Source: CAZCAQ01 sp964496905 (GTDB lineage: Bacteria; Patescibacteriota; WWE3; UBA101185; UBA10185). From it: 64,000 bases of DNA. Below, piece by piece: positions 15,068 to 24,220 of this stretch. The DNA is taken from positions 1 to 64,000 of the forward strand of contig CAZCAQ010000005.1 in NCBI GenBank assembly GCA_964496905.1. Reading direction: 5' to 3'. The notes under the pieces were generated by a model, which was given only the letters and a program-made list of their open reading frames with translations, was not told the DNA's origin and ran no database searches. The position numbers and the translations under genes are program-made. Position 1 is the stretch's first letter; every line of letters begins with the position of its first letter.

Positions 15068-17692
15068 TTAGCTAAGCTCACTCTTGGAACTTAAATTTTT
15101 AGAAACATCATTTACTATTAAAACAAGCAAACAAATCACGCTTGCAATTCCCCAACCCGATAAACCTATATGAGTTGTTTCAAACATTTTTCGTGCAGGA
15201 GTATAAATAATAATTAAAGTGGCTAGTAGCGAAACACCCGAAGCACCTAATAAATATTTATTTACAAAGGGTGAACGATTTAATGTAAGTTTTCTAAAAG
15301 ATCTGTAATTAAATGCCATTGCAATTTCAGCCAGAATTAGAGTAACAAGTGCTACTGTCTGACTTTCTCCGTGTGTCATTCCCAAAATGTTAAATGCAAA
15401 ATAGTACGAAATTAAAGTTACTGTTGCCATAATTGCAGCGGAAGAAATAAGCAGTTTAATAACAGCTTTGTTTAAAATATTTTCTTTGTTTCTAGGTTTT
15501 TCCAGCATTATATCGTCAGAGGATGGATTCACTCCCAATGTTATTGCAGGCAAATTATCTGTAACTAGGTTCATAAATAAAATTTGCATTGCCACAAGTA
15601 TTGGAGTTTGCCAGCCTAAGTATGGCGCAAAAACTACACCCAAAAATAAAATGACTAGTTCTGCCAAACTGCAACTAAGCTGATACGCCACGAATTTGCG
15701 AATATTATTGTAAGAAGTTCGTCCTTCTGAAATAGCCGCAACAATTGTTGCAAAGTTATCATCTTTTAATACAAGATCTGCTGCCGAACGCGAAACATCA
15801 GTACCGTTTTTTCCCATTGCAATGCCTACATGAGCTTCTTTTAGCGCTGGAGCATCGTTTACGCCGTCTCCTGTCATTGCAACTATTTCTCCCGCTTCTT
15901 TTAATAGGCGAACAAGTCTAATTTTGTGTTCAGGACGGACTCGCGCATAAATTGTGGTCTCTTTTAATGCTATTGCAAGCTCTTGGTCAGACATTTGATC
16001 AATTTGAGTACCTTCTAAAATAGTTTGATTTAGCCCTAGTTGTCGACCAATCGACATTGCAGTGTCTTTACTGTCGCCCGTTGCCATAATAACTCTAATT
16101 CCGGCAGTCTGAGCGCTTAAAATGGCTGCTTTTGCTTCTTCGCGCGGAGGATCTTCCATGGCTACGATTCCTAGTAAAATTAAGTCATCTTCAGTGTAGC
16201 TTTCCTCATTAGTTTGAACTGGTTTATACGCAATGCCTAATGTCCTAAATGCGTTTGAGGCCATTTCTGTTTGTAGTTTCACAAATTGCTCTTTTAGCTT
16301 AGGTGCAAATTCTACTACGTTTGAACCTTGTTGAAGTTTTGAGCATTTTTCAAATAGTACTTCAGGCGCACCCTTTGCATAAATGTATTTAACATCATCA
16401 GATTGGCTCAATACAGACATCATTTTTCGGTCAGAGTTAAATGGCATTTCGTTTATGCGTATAGCGTTTAAGTTCTCTTTAAAAATCCCTGATTTAGCTC
16501 CTAAAATGAGTAAGGCTGCTTCGGTTGGAGATCCAAGAGCCTTGTATTCGTTATCAATTCCTGTTCTCTGAATTTCTGTATCGTTGCTAACTATACCCGC
16601 TTCAATTAGTAGTTTAAGATGCACGTTGGCGTTTATATCTATATCCTTGCCGTCGCTCCTAATTTTTCCATGTGCAACAAAGCCACTTCCTTCTACTTCG
16701 TATAAACCATTGCCTGTGAAAATGTGCTTAACAGTCATTTCTCCTCTGGTGAGTGTTCCGGTTTTATCTGAGCAAATTAGTGTTACTTCACCTAAAGTTT
16801 CAATAATCGACATTCGATTTACAATAGCGTTTTTCTCCGACATTCGCTTGGCTCCAACAGCTAAAGTGGTAATTAAAACTACAGGAAAGCCTTCGGGAAA
16901 AGCTGAAACCGCTAATGCGACCATTAATACCAAAATTTCAGTAGTAGCCTCGTTTGTTAGCTCTGGTGTCCTAAACAGCATTAGCGCGCCTGTGGCTACA
17001 GAAGTTATAATTGCAATCACAACCATATATTTAGCGATATGATTAACCTTTTGAGCCAGTGGGAGTTCTTTTTCAGCTGTAGAAATTAAATGCGCAATTT
17101 TTCCAAACCGAGTATTCATTCCTGTGTGCGTAACTTTTGCCAAACAACGGCCATTTACAATATACGTACCCATAAATAGTAAATTTTCTTCTTGTGGCAG
17201 CTTTTCAGGCACTAACTGCATTTTACTAATTTCTTTTGACTCACCCGTTAATGCAGCTTCACTCACTCTTAGTTCGTGCGACTCAACAATAACGCAGTCA
17301 GCGGGTATTTTTTCACCATTTCCTAAAACTATAATGTCCTCTGGCACAATTTCCTTTGAATCAATTTCTAATTTAGCGCCATCTCTTACTACAATGCTTA
17401 TCGGCATGAGCATTTTCTTTAAGCTCGCAACTGCCTCTTCCGCCTTGTATTCTTGAATAAATCCAACTCCTATAACTAGAGCAATTACCATAAAAATTGC
17501 GTAAGCTGTAGGTTCTTTTCCAACTAGCAATGAAATTACTGCAGCAACAACTAGCATGTAAATTACAAAGTTACTTTTTATTTGCCTAAGCAGTATTTTT
17601 AGTGGAGAAGATTTTGAAGAATCGACTAACTGGTTATAACCAAAAAGCTTAAGTTGATCTTGGGCCTGTGCTTGAGTTAATCCTTGAGGCAT
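15068..17692 (-). CDS. P2A-type cation-transporting ATPase (Ca2+-like)
   Basis: 874 aa. N-terminal cation ATPase domain (LTQAQAQDQLKLFGYN), actuator TGES, PEGFP in the fourth membrane segment (variant of PEGLP) near residue 266, phosphorylation site DKTGT near 308, ATGDS, hinge TGDGVNDAPAL, and NLVTDNLPA in the sixth membrane segment, followed by four C-terminal membrane segments. This matches SERCA/PMR1-type pumps moving Ca2+ (or Mn2+) out of the cytoplasm. TACAAT ends 7 nt before the ATG, so a leaderless transcript is predicted. Followed by a cation:proton antiporter on its upstream side. Confidence 0.93.
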   Translation of the reverse strand: MPQGLTQAQAQDQLKLFGYNQLVDSSKSSPLKILLRQIKSNFVIYMLVVAAVISLLVGKEPTAYAIFMVIALVIGVGFIQEYKAEEAVASLKKMLMPISIVVRDGAKLEIDSKEIVPEDIIVLGNGEKIPADCVIVESHELRVSEAALTGESKEISKMQLVPEKLPQEENLLFMGTYIVNGRCLAKVTHTGMNTRFGKIAHLISTAEKELPLAQKVNHIAKYMVVIAIITSVATGALMLFRTPELTNEATTEILVLMVALAVSAFPEGFPVVLITTLAVGAKRMSEKNAIVNRMSIIETLGEVTLICSDKTGTLTRGEMTVKHIFTGNGLYEVEGSGFVAHGKIRSDGKDIDINANVHLKLLIEAGIVSNDTEIQRTGIDNEYKALGSPTEAALLILGAKSGIFKENLNAIRINEMPFNSDRKMMSVLSQSDDVKYIYAKGAPEVLFEKCSKLQQGSNVVEFAPKLKEQFVKLQTEMASNAFRTLGIAYKPVQTNEESYTEDDLILLGIVAMEDPPREEAKAAILSAQTAGIRVIMATGDSKDTAMSIGRQLGLNQTILEGTQIDQMSDQELAIALKETTIYARVRPEHKIRLVRLLKEAGEIVAMTGDGVNDAPALKEAHVGIAMGKNGTDVSRSAADLVLKDDNFATIVAAISEGRTSYNNIRKFVAYQLSCSLAELVILFLGVVFAPYLGWQTPILVAMQILFMNLVTDNLPAITLGVNPSSDDIMLEKPRNKENILNKAVIKLLISSAAIMATVTLISYYFAFNILGMTHGESQTVALVTLILAEIAMAFNYRSFRKLTLNRSPFVNKYLLGASGVSLLATLIIIYTPARKMFETTHIGLSGWGIASVICLLVLIVNDVSKNLSSKSELS

Positions 17693-17699
17693 TATAAAA

Positions 17700-17705
17700 A
17701 TTGTA
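17700..17705 (-). promoter_or_regulatory. -10 box TACAAT, leaderless start of P2A ATPase
   Basis: TACAAT followed by 7 nt and the ATG at 17692. Confidence 0.55.
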
Positions 17706-17742
17706 ACACGATGTTACTGCATTTTGGCGCTAAATGAGCTTT

Positions 17743-19434
17743 TTAAACAATAGAACTAACTGCTTTGTTGCCAAAATTAATTCCATCTTTAAAATGAATA
17801 TCTGGCCAATATTGACGAATTTGATGCACAATATAGTCTCCTGATACTTTTTCAGGCAATAATACATAATCTGCGCCTAACTCTTTAAGCAGTTTTGCGT
17901 GATCAGAGTCAGTTGCACGCAAAACGATCTTAGCTGAGTCGTTTTTTTCTTTAACAGTGTTTAAAAGCAGTTGATTGTCAGAAAAGTCAGATGCAGTGCA
18001 AATTACCAGCTTTGCAGCTTCAATGTGTAATGCGTCAATAATATCTGGGTCGCCAATATCGCCATAAACCGCTTGAACATCTTGAGCTATCAGTTCTCGC
18101 ACCAGCGTAGGATTAAAATCCATAGCTACAAAAGGGATATCATTATGTTGCAAATACTTAATTATCGGTGCGCCAACTCTATGCGCTCCAATTATAATTA
18201 TATGATCGACAAGTACGCTTTTTTCTCCATGCTCAAAATAGTGCTTTTTGCCTGTTTTTTCAAAAATGGACATTAGTGGCGAAATAGGCTTATAAAGCTT
18301 TTTTGAGTAAGAAATTAAAATTGATGAAACTGTAATAGATAAAACCGCAACAGCTGCCATAATTGAAATTGTAATAGGATCCACTAGTTTTGCCGTAACG
18401 CCCACCATAAGCACTATTAATGAAAATTCCGAAATTTGTGACAAATATAACGAAGTTTGAAACAGCGTATGTTTTTTAAAGCCAAAGCGGCTTAGCAAAA
18501 ACGCATAAATTATTGGTTTGAGCATTAACGCGTACATGGTAAAAACAAGAATTATTGGTATGCTGCTAGCAAGTTCTGTAAAATCTGCAGTAGAACCCAA
18601 ATAAATAAAGAAAAGTGCAATAAAAAAATCCCGCATAGGTTTTATTTTTGCTTGAATTTGCAAATGATAAGGTGATGAAGCTAAGGCAACTCCAGCCAAA
18701 AACGCGCCAATTTCAATAGAAAAACCTGCCATGACGGCAAGACTTGTAAAAGCAAAACACCAAGCAATTGAAGTTATATACAAAAGCTCAACTGATTTGG
18801 CTGTGAATTCAAAAACTTTGTTTAAAAAGTATTTTGATAAAACAAAAGTTAATGTAAAAAGACCCAAAGCTTTAACTACCAACATTAAAACTGGAAAGCT
18901 GCTTTGAAGTCCCATGCTAAATGCAGAACTACCCACCGAAATAAGCATTAAAATAACAATTGCGACTAGGTCTTCAACCAAAAGCATGCCTATTGAAAGT
19001 TTTCCGTATAAAGACGATAAGTCTCTGTTTTCTGAAAGCATTTTAATAACTACTACAGTTGAGGAGAATGCTAGGCCGACGCCTAAATAAAGCGCTTCAG
19101 TTTTTTCAAAACCTAATAAATAAGCTAAACCAAAGCCTAAAAATGTAGTAATTAAAATTTGGCCGGTAGCTGCAGTAAAAATTGGCTTACCAAGAACTTT
19201 TAACTCATTAAGTTTGAGCTCCATGCCTATTAAAAACAAAACAAATGCAATTCCAATTTCTGGGAGAATTTCAAAAACTGGTGAATGCCCCAAATCAAAA
19301 ACACGCAAGAGCGAAAGACACAAGCCCGTTATTAAATAAGCAACAACAAGAGGAAGTCTTAATTTAAAGACAATTAATCCAAGTCCCGATGCAAGGACTA
19401 ATACCAGGGCAAGTTGGTAAAAGATGTTATCCAT
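17743..19434 (-). CDS. CPA2-family cation:proton antiporter with TrkA-N domain
   Basis: 563 aa. About twelve membrane segments to residue 380 with the KefB/KefC-type pattern (LFLIGMELKLNELK, AFSSTVVVIKML, EDLVAIVIL). From about 408 a TrkA-N/RCK nucleotide-binding domain follows (HIIIIGAHRVGAPI, VAMDFNP, VYGDIGD, LVICTASDF, LLPEKVSGDY). Such proteins exchange K+ or Na+ for H+ and are gated by NAD(H) or thiols. Its transcript is predicted leaderless from a well-formed promoter. It is adjacent to a cation ATPase, giving a small ion-homeostasis group. Confidence 0.93.
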   Translation of the reverse strand: MDNIFYQLALVLVLASGLGLIVFKLRLPLVVAYLITGLCLSLLRVFDLGHSPVFEILPEIGIAFVLFLIGMELKLNELKVLGKPIFTAATGQILITTFLGFGLAYLLGFEKTEALYLGVGLAFSSTVVVIKMLSENRDLSSLYGKLSIGMLLVEDLVAIVILMLISVGSSAFSMGLQSSFPVLMLVVKALGLFTLTFVLSKYFLNKVFEFTAKSVELLYITSIAWCFAFTSLAVMAGFSIEIGAFLAGVALASSPYHLQIQAKIKPMRDFFIALFFIYLGSTADFTELASSIPIILVFTMYALMLKPIIYAFLLSRFGFKKHTLFQTSLYLSQISEFSLIVLMVGVTAKLVDPITISIMAAVAVLSITVSSILISYSKKLYKPISPLMSIFEKTGKKHYFEHGEKSVLVDHIIIIGAHRVGAPIIKYLQHNDIPFVAMDFNPTLVRELIAQDVQAVYGDIGDPDIIDALHIEAAKLVICTASDFSDNQLLLNTVKEKNDSAKIVLRATDSDHAKLLKELGADYVLLPEKVSGDYIVHQIRQYWPDIHFKDGINFGNKAVSSIV

Positions 19435-19441
19435 TTAATTT

Positions 19442-19470
19442 AGTATATGGCTTATTGACATAGGTTACAA
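19442..19470 (-). promoter_or_regulatory. Promoter of CPA2 antiporter, leaderless
   Basis: TTGTAA (19470-19465), 17-nt spacer, TATACT (19447-19442), then 7 nt to the ATG at 19434. Confidence 0.68.
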
Positions 19471-19529
19471 TAAAAATGGATTAAAAATAACTACTTTAGT
19501 TTTGGATTTCAGACGTATATCCTTATAGT

Positions 19530-20168
19530 ATGTACGAAATAACTAGTATAACTCCTGAATTCGCCGTAAAGGACATACCGCCCCCAATTGATATATCAGC
19601 TGATACTATTTTCCGACTAAACGCCAGTGGTATGCGCGAACAATATGAACCGCTAAAAATTATAGATGAATGCAGAGATGCTATGAGAGAGATGCCAAAG
19701 ACCAAAATAGGTTTAGTGCTAGGTACTGGAGATAATACGCAGGAATGGAGGCATAAAGGATGGGTAACGTTGGACATAGATCCTTCATTTAGTGCCGACT
19801 TTACTCTAGATGCTAATGAATTATTAACTGAAATACCACCAGAGTCACTTGATTACATTTGTGCTGAAGCAATTAGAATGGACCCCAATGGTACTAATGG
19901 TGTAAGTCCGTCCAGACTTTTACATCAGGCAAATGCAGCGCTTAAACCCGGTGGAAAACTAATTGTTATTACCGCAAATGTGATGGGTTACGATGAGACG
20001 ACATTGCCTGAAAAATCTGAATATGCACATTTATTACAGCGTCACGGTTTTCAAGGTGTCATTGAGTTGCACCCGAGAAACTTTCACGAAGGTAGCACGA
20101 ACCATTTTGATCAGAAAGTTATATACTATGGAGTCAAGAAAAGATCCGGCTACAGTAGAGACGACTAG
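19530..20168 (+). CDS. Class I SAM-dependent methyltransferase-like protein
   Basis: 212 aa. Rossmann-type features: LVLGTGDNTQEW (SAM-binding loop region), VTLDIDPSF (acidic residue after strand 2), ESLDYICAEAI, and the hallmark LKPGGKLIVIT. The substrate is unknown. About 55 residues precede the fold. TATCCT ends 6 nt before the ATG with TTTAGT 17 nt further upstream, so a leaderless transcript is plausible. Divergent from the antiporter gene. Confidence 0.8.
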   Translation: MYEITSITPEFAVKDIPPPIDISADTIFRLNASGMREQYEPLKIIDECRDAMREMPKTKIGLVLGTGDNTQEWRHKGWVTLDIDPSFSADFTLDANELLTEIPPESLDYICAEAIRMDPNGTNGVSPSRLLHQANAALKPGGKLIVITANVMGYDETTLPEKSEYAHLLQRHGFQGVIELHPRNFHEGSTNHFDQKVIYYGVKKRSGYSRDD

Positions 20169-20216
20169 TCTCCTAATTAGTTAACTATGCCAAAGCAAGT
20201 AATATAAAGTAGTAAT

Positions 20217-20756
20217 TTATGCTACGTCGTGACTCAGTTGATCCACAGCAACAACAGTTGCAATCATTAAGGCTGCGTCAGCGTTTTGTGAAACTTCGAC
20301 GCCGTAACAATCTCGCACTCTAAACCACTTTTTTGAAGCTTCAGCTACTTTGTCGCCGTTTAAGCTAATTTCGTATTCGTGATCCAAAATATTACCTTTT
20401 ACCTCGTACTTTGCTCCGCCTTCAACTTCTAGCACAAAACTATCTCGGACTATGTTTACTAAGTCTTTTCGGACAAAAGCTTTTCTGCCATCTGCAAACT
20501 CTAAATTCATTGTTTGGCGAACATCAACTAATTTGCCTTTAAGGCTTACAACTGTTCTACCTGAAGGATCTTCAATATCTAGGGTATCGCGAACGCGTGC
20601 AACTTTTCCGTTTACTTTAAATGCTTTGTTGCCGTTATCGTCTTCAATCCAAAAGTCGTCTCCAATAGAAAACATTTTTTCTTGAATTTTGTAATGAACT
20701 GCACTGCCACCTCGGCCGAATTCTTGACGGTCGTCTCTACGATCTCTTAATCCCAT
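20217..20756 (-). CDS. LURP-one-related (LOR/Tubby-like C2) protein
   Basis: 179 aa. After a short Arg/Asp-rich start, the sequence has the repeated beta-strand pattern of the LOR (DUF567) family: YKIQEKMFSIGDDFWIED, AFKVNGK, RDTLDIEDPSG, LVDVRQTMNLE, and near the end WFRVRDCYGVEV. These are 12-stranded barrels related to Tubby and scramblases; the bacterial role is unknown. Strong Shine-Dalgarno AAAGGAG 6 nt before the ATG, so translation is from a leader, unlike many neighbours. Confidence 0.85.
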   Translation of the reverse strand: MGLRDRRDDRQEFGRGGSAVHYKIQEKMFSIGDDFWIEDDNGNKAFKVNGKVARVRDTLDIEDPSGRTVVSLKGKLVDVRQTMNLEFADGRKAFVRKDLVNIVRDSFVLEVEGGAKYEVKGNILDHEYEISLNGDKVAEASKKWFRVRDCYGVEVSQNADAALMIATVVAVDQLSHDVA

Positions 20757-20864
20757 AAAAGACTCCTTTCAAATAATTATTGAAATTATTGTATCATTTT
20801 GTTGATTTGTGGTGCCAATTAGCATTGATCAATTTCTACATTCTTAAAATGTTACAATTCAAGA

Positions 20865-21424
20865 ATGCTAGACAATTACACTCCAAACTCAGAGCAAATA
20901 AAACAGCTTGATTTGATTTTTAAGTTTTTTAATAACTTGGAGAACTCTGGCGTGCATGTATCTGTTCATGGTGGTTATGGATTGGATGCTTTATATGGAA
21001 GACTAACTAGAGATCACAGAGATTTAGACTTTACTTTGTTGGAGAAAGATAAAACCTTAATTCTTCAACAAATAGGTGAACTCGGCTTATCCCTACTGGA
21101 GAAATAATAGGTGTTGGCAATAAGCTTGAATATCATAATCCGGACTTTTCCGATTCGTTTACAATTGAATTTTTAACTGTAGAAGAAGGATCTCGCGTCT
21201 TGGAAAAGTTTGGGTATAAAGCAAACCTAGAAGATTTCTTCACCGATACACCTTTAGGGTTATTAGAAGACCAAAAAGTTTGGACGCCAACTTTACAAGG
21301 TTTTAAAACCTTGATAAATCTAAATAACAGTACTGGTGTGAACCAGAATCCATATCGTCATCAATTGTGGTTAGATGAAATAATGCAGGCGCTTGAAATC
21401 AAAAGCACTAAGTTATCAAATTAG
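20865..21424 (+). pseudogene. Frameshifted ANT(2'')/LinB-like nucleotidyltransferase
   Basis: The first frame (ATG 20865) encodes HGGYGLDALYGRLTRDHRDLDF, the Gly-Gly...Asp-x-Asp signature of aminoglycoside/lincosamide nucleotidyltransferases, then stops at TAA 21105-21107. The second frame reads on without a stop from about 21083 (GLIPTGEIIGVGNKLEYHNP) to 21424, and fits the rest of the family (about 185 aa total). One missing base near 21080-21090 would restore a single gene. It may be a true pseudogene or an assembly/sequencing error. Antibiotic resistance is not implied by the distant resemblance. Confidence 0.75.
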
Positions 21425-21511
21425 TAAATCTCACATATTATCTGGTGGTAAATCTTCGTAGTGCGCCCATTGCACGCCATTCATTAAGTTCACTTCGTTC
21501 ACTAACCAGTT

Positions 21512-21598
21512 TGGTGGGCGAGGAGGGACTCGAACCCTCACAGCCTTGCGGCCAACAGATTTTAAGTCTGTCGTGTATGCCAATTCCACCACTCGCCC
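21512..21598 (-). tRNA. tRNA-Leu (anticodon TAA)
   Basis: Acceptor GGGCGAG/CTCGCCC, discriminator A, encoded CCA (21514-21512). Anticodon stem ACAGA/TCTGT with loop CTTAAAA gives TAA. Long variable arm with CCGCAAGG hairpin, as in class II tRNAs. It shares much of its ends with tRNA-Leu(TAG) at 6259. A 16-bp spacer separates it from tRNA-Arg upstream, so the two are probably co-transcribed. Confidence 0.96.
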
Positions 21599-21613
21599 CT
21601 TACTAACTTATTT

Positions 21614-21689
21614 TGGCGCGCCTGGAGGGAATCGAACCCCCGGCCTTTTCCTTAGAAGGGAACTGCTCTATCCCCTGAGCTACAGGCGC
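21614..21689 (-). tRNA. tRNA-Arg (anticodon TCT)
   Basis: Acceptor GCGCCTG/CAGGCGC, discriminator G, encoded CCA (21616-21614). Anticodon loop CTTCTAA in stem TTCCC/GGAAA region gives TCT. T arm GGGGG-TTCGATT-CCCTC. First gene of a tRNA pair. Confidence 0.95.
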
Positions 21690-21698
21690 TTAACAATG

Positions 21699-21742
21699 TT
21701 CGCACAAGGTTTTGTGCGAAGTTTGGAGATGCCACTTGCGTT
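21699..21742. repeat. Two perfect hairpins upstream of tRNA-Arg
   Basis: TTCGCACAA/TTGTGCGAA (about 21700-21721) and CCACTTGC-GTTA-GCAAGTGG (about 21733-21752). No T-tract directly after either on the minus strand. They belong to the palindrome family seen beside other tRNAs here. The rest of 21690-21826 shows no gene. Confidence 0.5.
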
Positions 21743-21826
21743 AGCAAGTGGAAGCTCACTTGTGTATTTTAACTCATATAGTGGGAATTGTTCAATGATA
21801 AGCCTAAAAGTCCATATATGGCAGAT

Positions 21827-22939
21827 TTATGCCAGCTTATAGCCAGCGTCCTTTCCTACAGCTTGCGAAATATGGTCAAATCCATCGGCCTTAAGTAGGT
21901 CAACCAAACCCATGTTAATGTTTTTAATTAAGCTAGGGCCTTCAAAAACCATTCCGGTAATTAGTTGCACTAAATTGGCGCCGTGCTTGATTTTTACATA
22001 GGCATCTTGTGCACTAAACACGCCTCCGCACCCCACAATAAGCAATTGGCCTTTAAAATTGCGATAAGTAAGGCTAGTTAGTTCGTTTGACCTCTTAAAT
22101 GTTGGTTTACCGCTAATATTGCCCACGCTGTATTTTTCAGACTCTTCTTGGTCAATTGCGCTGTTTGTTCTATTTGTTTCTAAATTACCAAAAATCACAC
22201 CAGCTAGCCTAAATCTCTTAATAACTTCTAAAAGTTCCAAAGTTTGCTCATCTGGTAAAATAATTGGCATTTTTACAAAAATAGGCTTTTTTACTTGTAT
22301 CGTGTCTATTGCAGTTAAAAGCTCCGTTAACTTATCCGCTTCGTAAAATGTGATTTTTTTGTTTCCATGAATTAAGTTTGGACAACTAATGTTCAGCTCG
22401 TAATACGAGTTCCCTGCTTCGCTTTGTTCAAACTTTTCAAATGACTCGCAAATATCTTTGACGCTTTGTTCTTGTGTTTCTAAATGTTTTGAATTTGACC
22501 GTCCTATGCTTATGCCTAGAGGAATTTCAAAAGTCTTTTCAGCCAGTTTTTTTATAACCGAATCCGCTCCGCTACTTTTAAAACCCTTATTTACCATTAA
22601 TGCTTGTGATTTAGGAAGTCGACCCAGTTGCGGTTTGGGATTACCTTTGTACGTAATGTTTGTAACAGTGCCCACCGACTCAAAACCAAAGCCAAAGCTA
22701 GGCAAAATTTGAGTCAGCTTTGCATCGTAGTCAAATCCTGCAGCAAGTCCAATTGGGTTTTCAAATTTAATTCCAGCCAATTCTTGATTTAAAATGCCAT
22801 TTTGGTAATTGAAGTTCTTTATAAACTTTTTTTTTGCAAAATCATGTGAACCAAGTACTTCACCAATAGTCAAAGCGCTTTCGTGAACAAATTCTGCATT
22901 TAGCTGGAACAAAATTGGTTTAACAAACTTCTTATACAT
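21827..22939 (-). CDS. pyrD: Dihydroorotate dehydrogenase (quinone-type, class 2)
   Basis: 370 aa. FMN-binding and catalytic motifs of class 2 DHODH: NPIGLAAGFDYDAKL, FESVGTVT, PQLGRLPKSQALMVNKGF, ELNISCPN with active-site Ser region, and GCGGVFSAQDAYVKIKHGA. The N-terminal extension of about 40 residues is the membrane-associating helix region of class 2 enzymes that pass electrons to quinone. It makes orotate in pyrimidine synthesis. TATAAT ends 6 nt before the ATG (leaderless). No other pyrimidine gene is in the window. Confidence 0.94.
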   Translation of the reverse strand: MYKKFVKPILFQLNAEFVHESALTIGEVLGSHDFAKKKFIKNFNYQNGILNQELAGIKFENPIGLAAGFDYDAKLTQILPSFGFGFESVGTVTNITYKGNPKPQLGRLPKSQALMVNKGFKSSGADSVIKKLAEKTFEIPLGISIGRSNSKHLETQEQSVKDICESFEKFEQSEAGNSYYELNISCPNLIHGNKKITFYEADKLTELLTAIDTIQVKKPIFVKMPIILPDEQTLELLEVIKRFRLAGVIFGNLETNRTNSAIDQEESEKYSVGNISGKPTFKRSNELTSLTYRNFKGQLLIVGCGGVFSAQDAYVKIKHGANLVQLITGMVFEGPSLIKNINMGLVDLLKADGFDHISQAVGKDAGYKLA

Positions 22940-22945
22940 CTTTTG

Positions 22946-22951
22946 ATTATA
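22946..22951 (-). promoter_or_regulatory. -10 box TATAAT, leaderless start of pyrD
   Basis: TATAAT followed by 6 nt (CAAAAG) and the ATG at 22939. Confidence 0.65.
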
Positions 22952-22963
22952 CTCCGCTTTAAA

Positions 22964-24202
22964 CTAAGCTTCGAGTATCGAAGTAATATTTTTCTGTGGC
23001 ATTTTAATTTTGCGGGGAGTAATTGCTATAACTACAACTGAAACAAGCATAAACAATATGCCACTAAAAACAAAAGTTGCACTATATCCTGCTTCTTTTG
23101 AAATAAAACCCAAAACTATTGGCCCAACCGCATATGCTAAGTTTGTTGTAATTTGGTTAATACTTACAATATCATTGCCTTCAGATTTTAAGCGCACAAC
23201 ATAGTCTTCAAAAACAGAATCCATTAAAATAAAAATTATTCCGCTGAAGGTTGCCGCAAGTAAAGTCGCACCTAATATCAAAAATATGTTGCCAAATACG
23301 CCAACTAAAGTTAGGCTCAAACCCGCCAAAATGCCCAAAGCAAAAGAAGTTCGTTTTTTGCCATATTTGCCAAAAATTTTTGGAGCAATAATTCCAACAA
23401 AAAGTGCTGGAATTCCATAAATAGTCATAAATAGTCCGCCAAGCTGATTTTGCTGACGAAGTTCCTCTGCGTATAAAATTCCTGTGGACCAAAAAGTAAC
23501 ATCTAAAAGTACTAAGACCACATTAAATGCTAGTAGTGGCGCTGTAGTCTTAAAAAGTAGTCTGAATATTTTATATTCTTTCTTAAGTGATTTGCTGCGT
23601 TCAACAGTTAGTGGTCCCGAACGGCTTTTTTTAACAACTTTGCTAAAAAGCAGGTAAAACCAGCCTGCCACAGCAATTAAGCCTAAACACACAAACATAG
23701 GCATGTCGTAACTTTTGTTAAGTAAATATACCGCAATTAATGGTCCAATCATGTATGCAAGCCATTGTGCAGTGTTTGTAATAGAAAACGCCTTTGGATG
23801 ATGCTTAACTTCAGCAAAATGGTGGACAAAGTTGTATTTAGAAAAACCGCGTAGTTCGTAATATGTTGACCAAATAATCATGCTAATAATAAATGAAATA
23901 GTAATTTTTGGTAAAACCAAAAAGGAAAGTGGAAAAAGAGTCGCAACTGCAATTGTCCAAAATATAAAGAATTTGTATGGTTTAATGCGGAACCGTTCTG
24001 CAACAAAAAAATCAAAAAATATGCCAAAAAACGATGAAATCGAAAGCACTATACCAACTAAAAGCGGATCTGACAGGCTTTCCTCAAGAATGACAGGCGT
24101 CACATATGACATTATGCCGTCGCTAAGCGACACAAAAAACATCATAGTTGAAAAAAGGTATATTGGAAAAAAGCTTCTATGTCGTGTTGAGGCAAGGGGC
24201 AT
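22964..24202 (-). CDS. Major facilitator superfamily transporter
   Basis: 412 aa with about twelve hydrophobic segments in two halves, a loop between helices 6 and 7 rich in Lys/Arg (VVKKSRSGPLTVERSKSLKKE), and a GKYGKKRTSF motif-A-like loop. Typical MFS length. The substrate cannot be inferred. It ends 24 nt upstream of the pyrD start, so it is a separate unit. No strong Shine-Dalgarno is visible. Confidence 0.88.
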   Translation of the reverse strand: MPLASTRHRSFFPIYLFSTMMFFVSLSDGIMSYVTPVILEESLSDPLLVGIVLSISSFFGIFFDFFVAERFRIKPYKFFIFWTIAVATLFPLSFLVLPKITISFIISMIIWSTYYELRGFSKYNFVHHFAEVKHHPKAFSITNTAQWLAYMIGPLIAVYLLNKSYDMPMFVCLGLIAVAGWFYLLFSKVVKKSRSGPLTVERSKSLKKEYKIFRLLFKTTAPLLAFNVVLVLLDVTFWSTGILYAEELRQQNQLGGLFMTIYGIPALFVGIIAPKIFGKYGKKRTSFALGILAGLSLTLVGVFGNIFLILGATLLAATFSGIIFILMDSVFEDYVVRLKSEGNDIVSINQITTNLAYAVGPIVLGFISKEAGYSATFVFSGILFMLVSVVVIAITPRKIKMPQKNITSILEA

Positions 24203-24220
24203 ATTTATATGATGTCACAC

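Noticed and set aside
21443..21448. Possible third tRNA 3'-end copy (TGGTGG) downstream of tRNA-Leu(TAA)
   Set aside because: Only six bases match, which is expected by chance.
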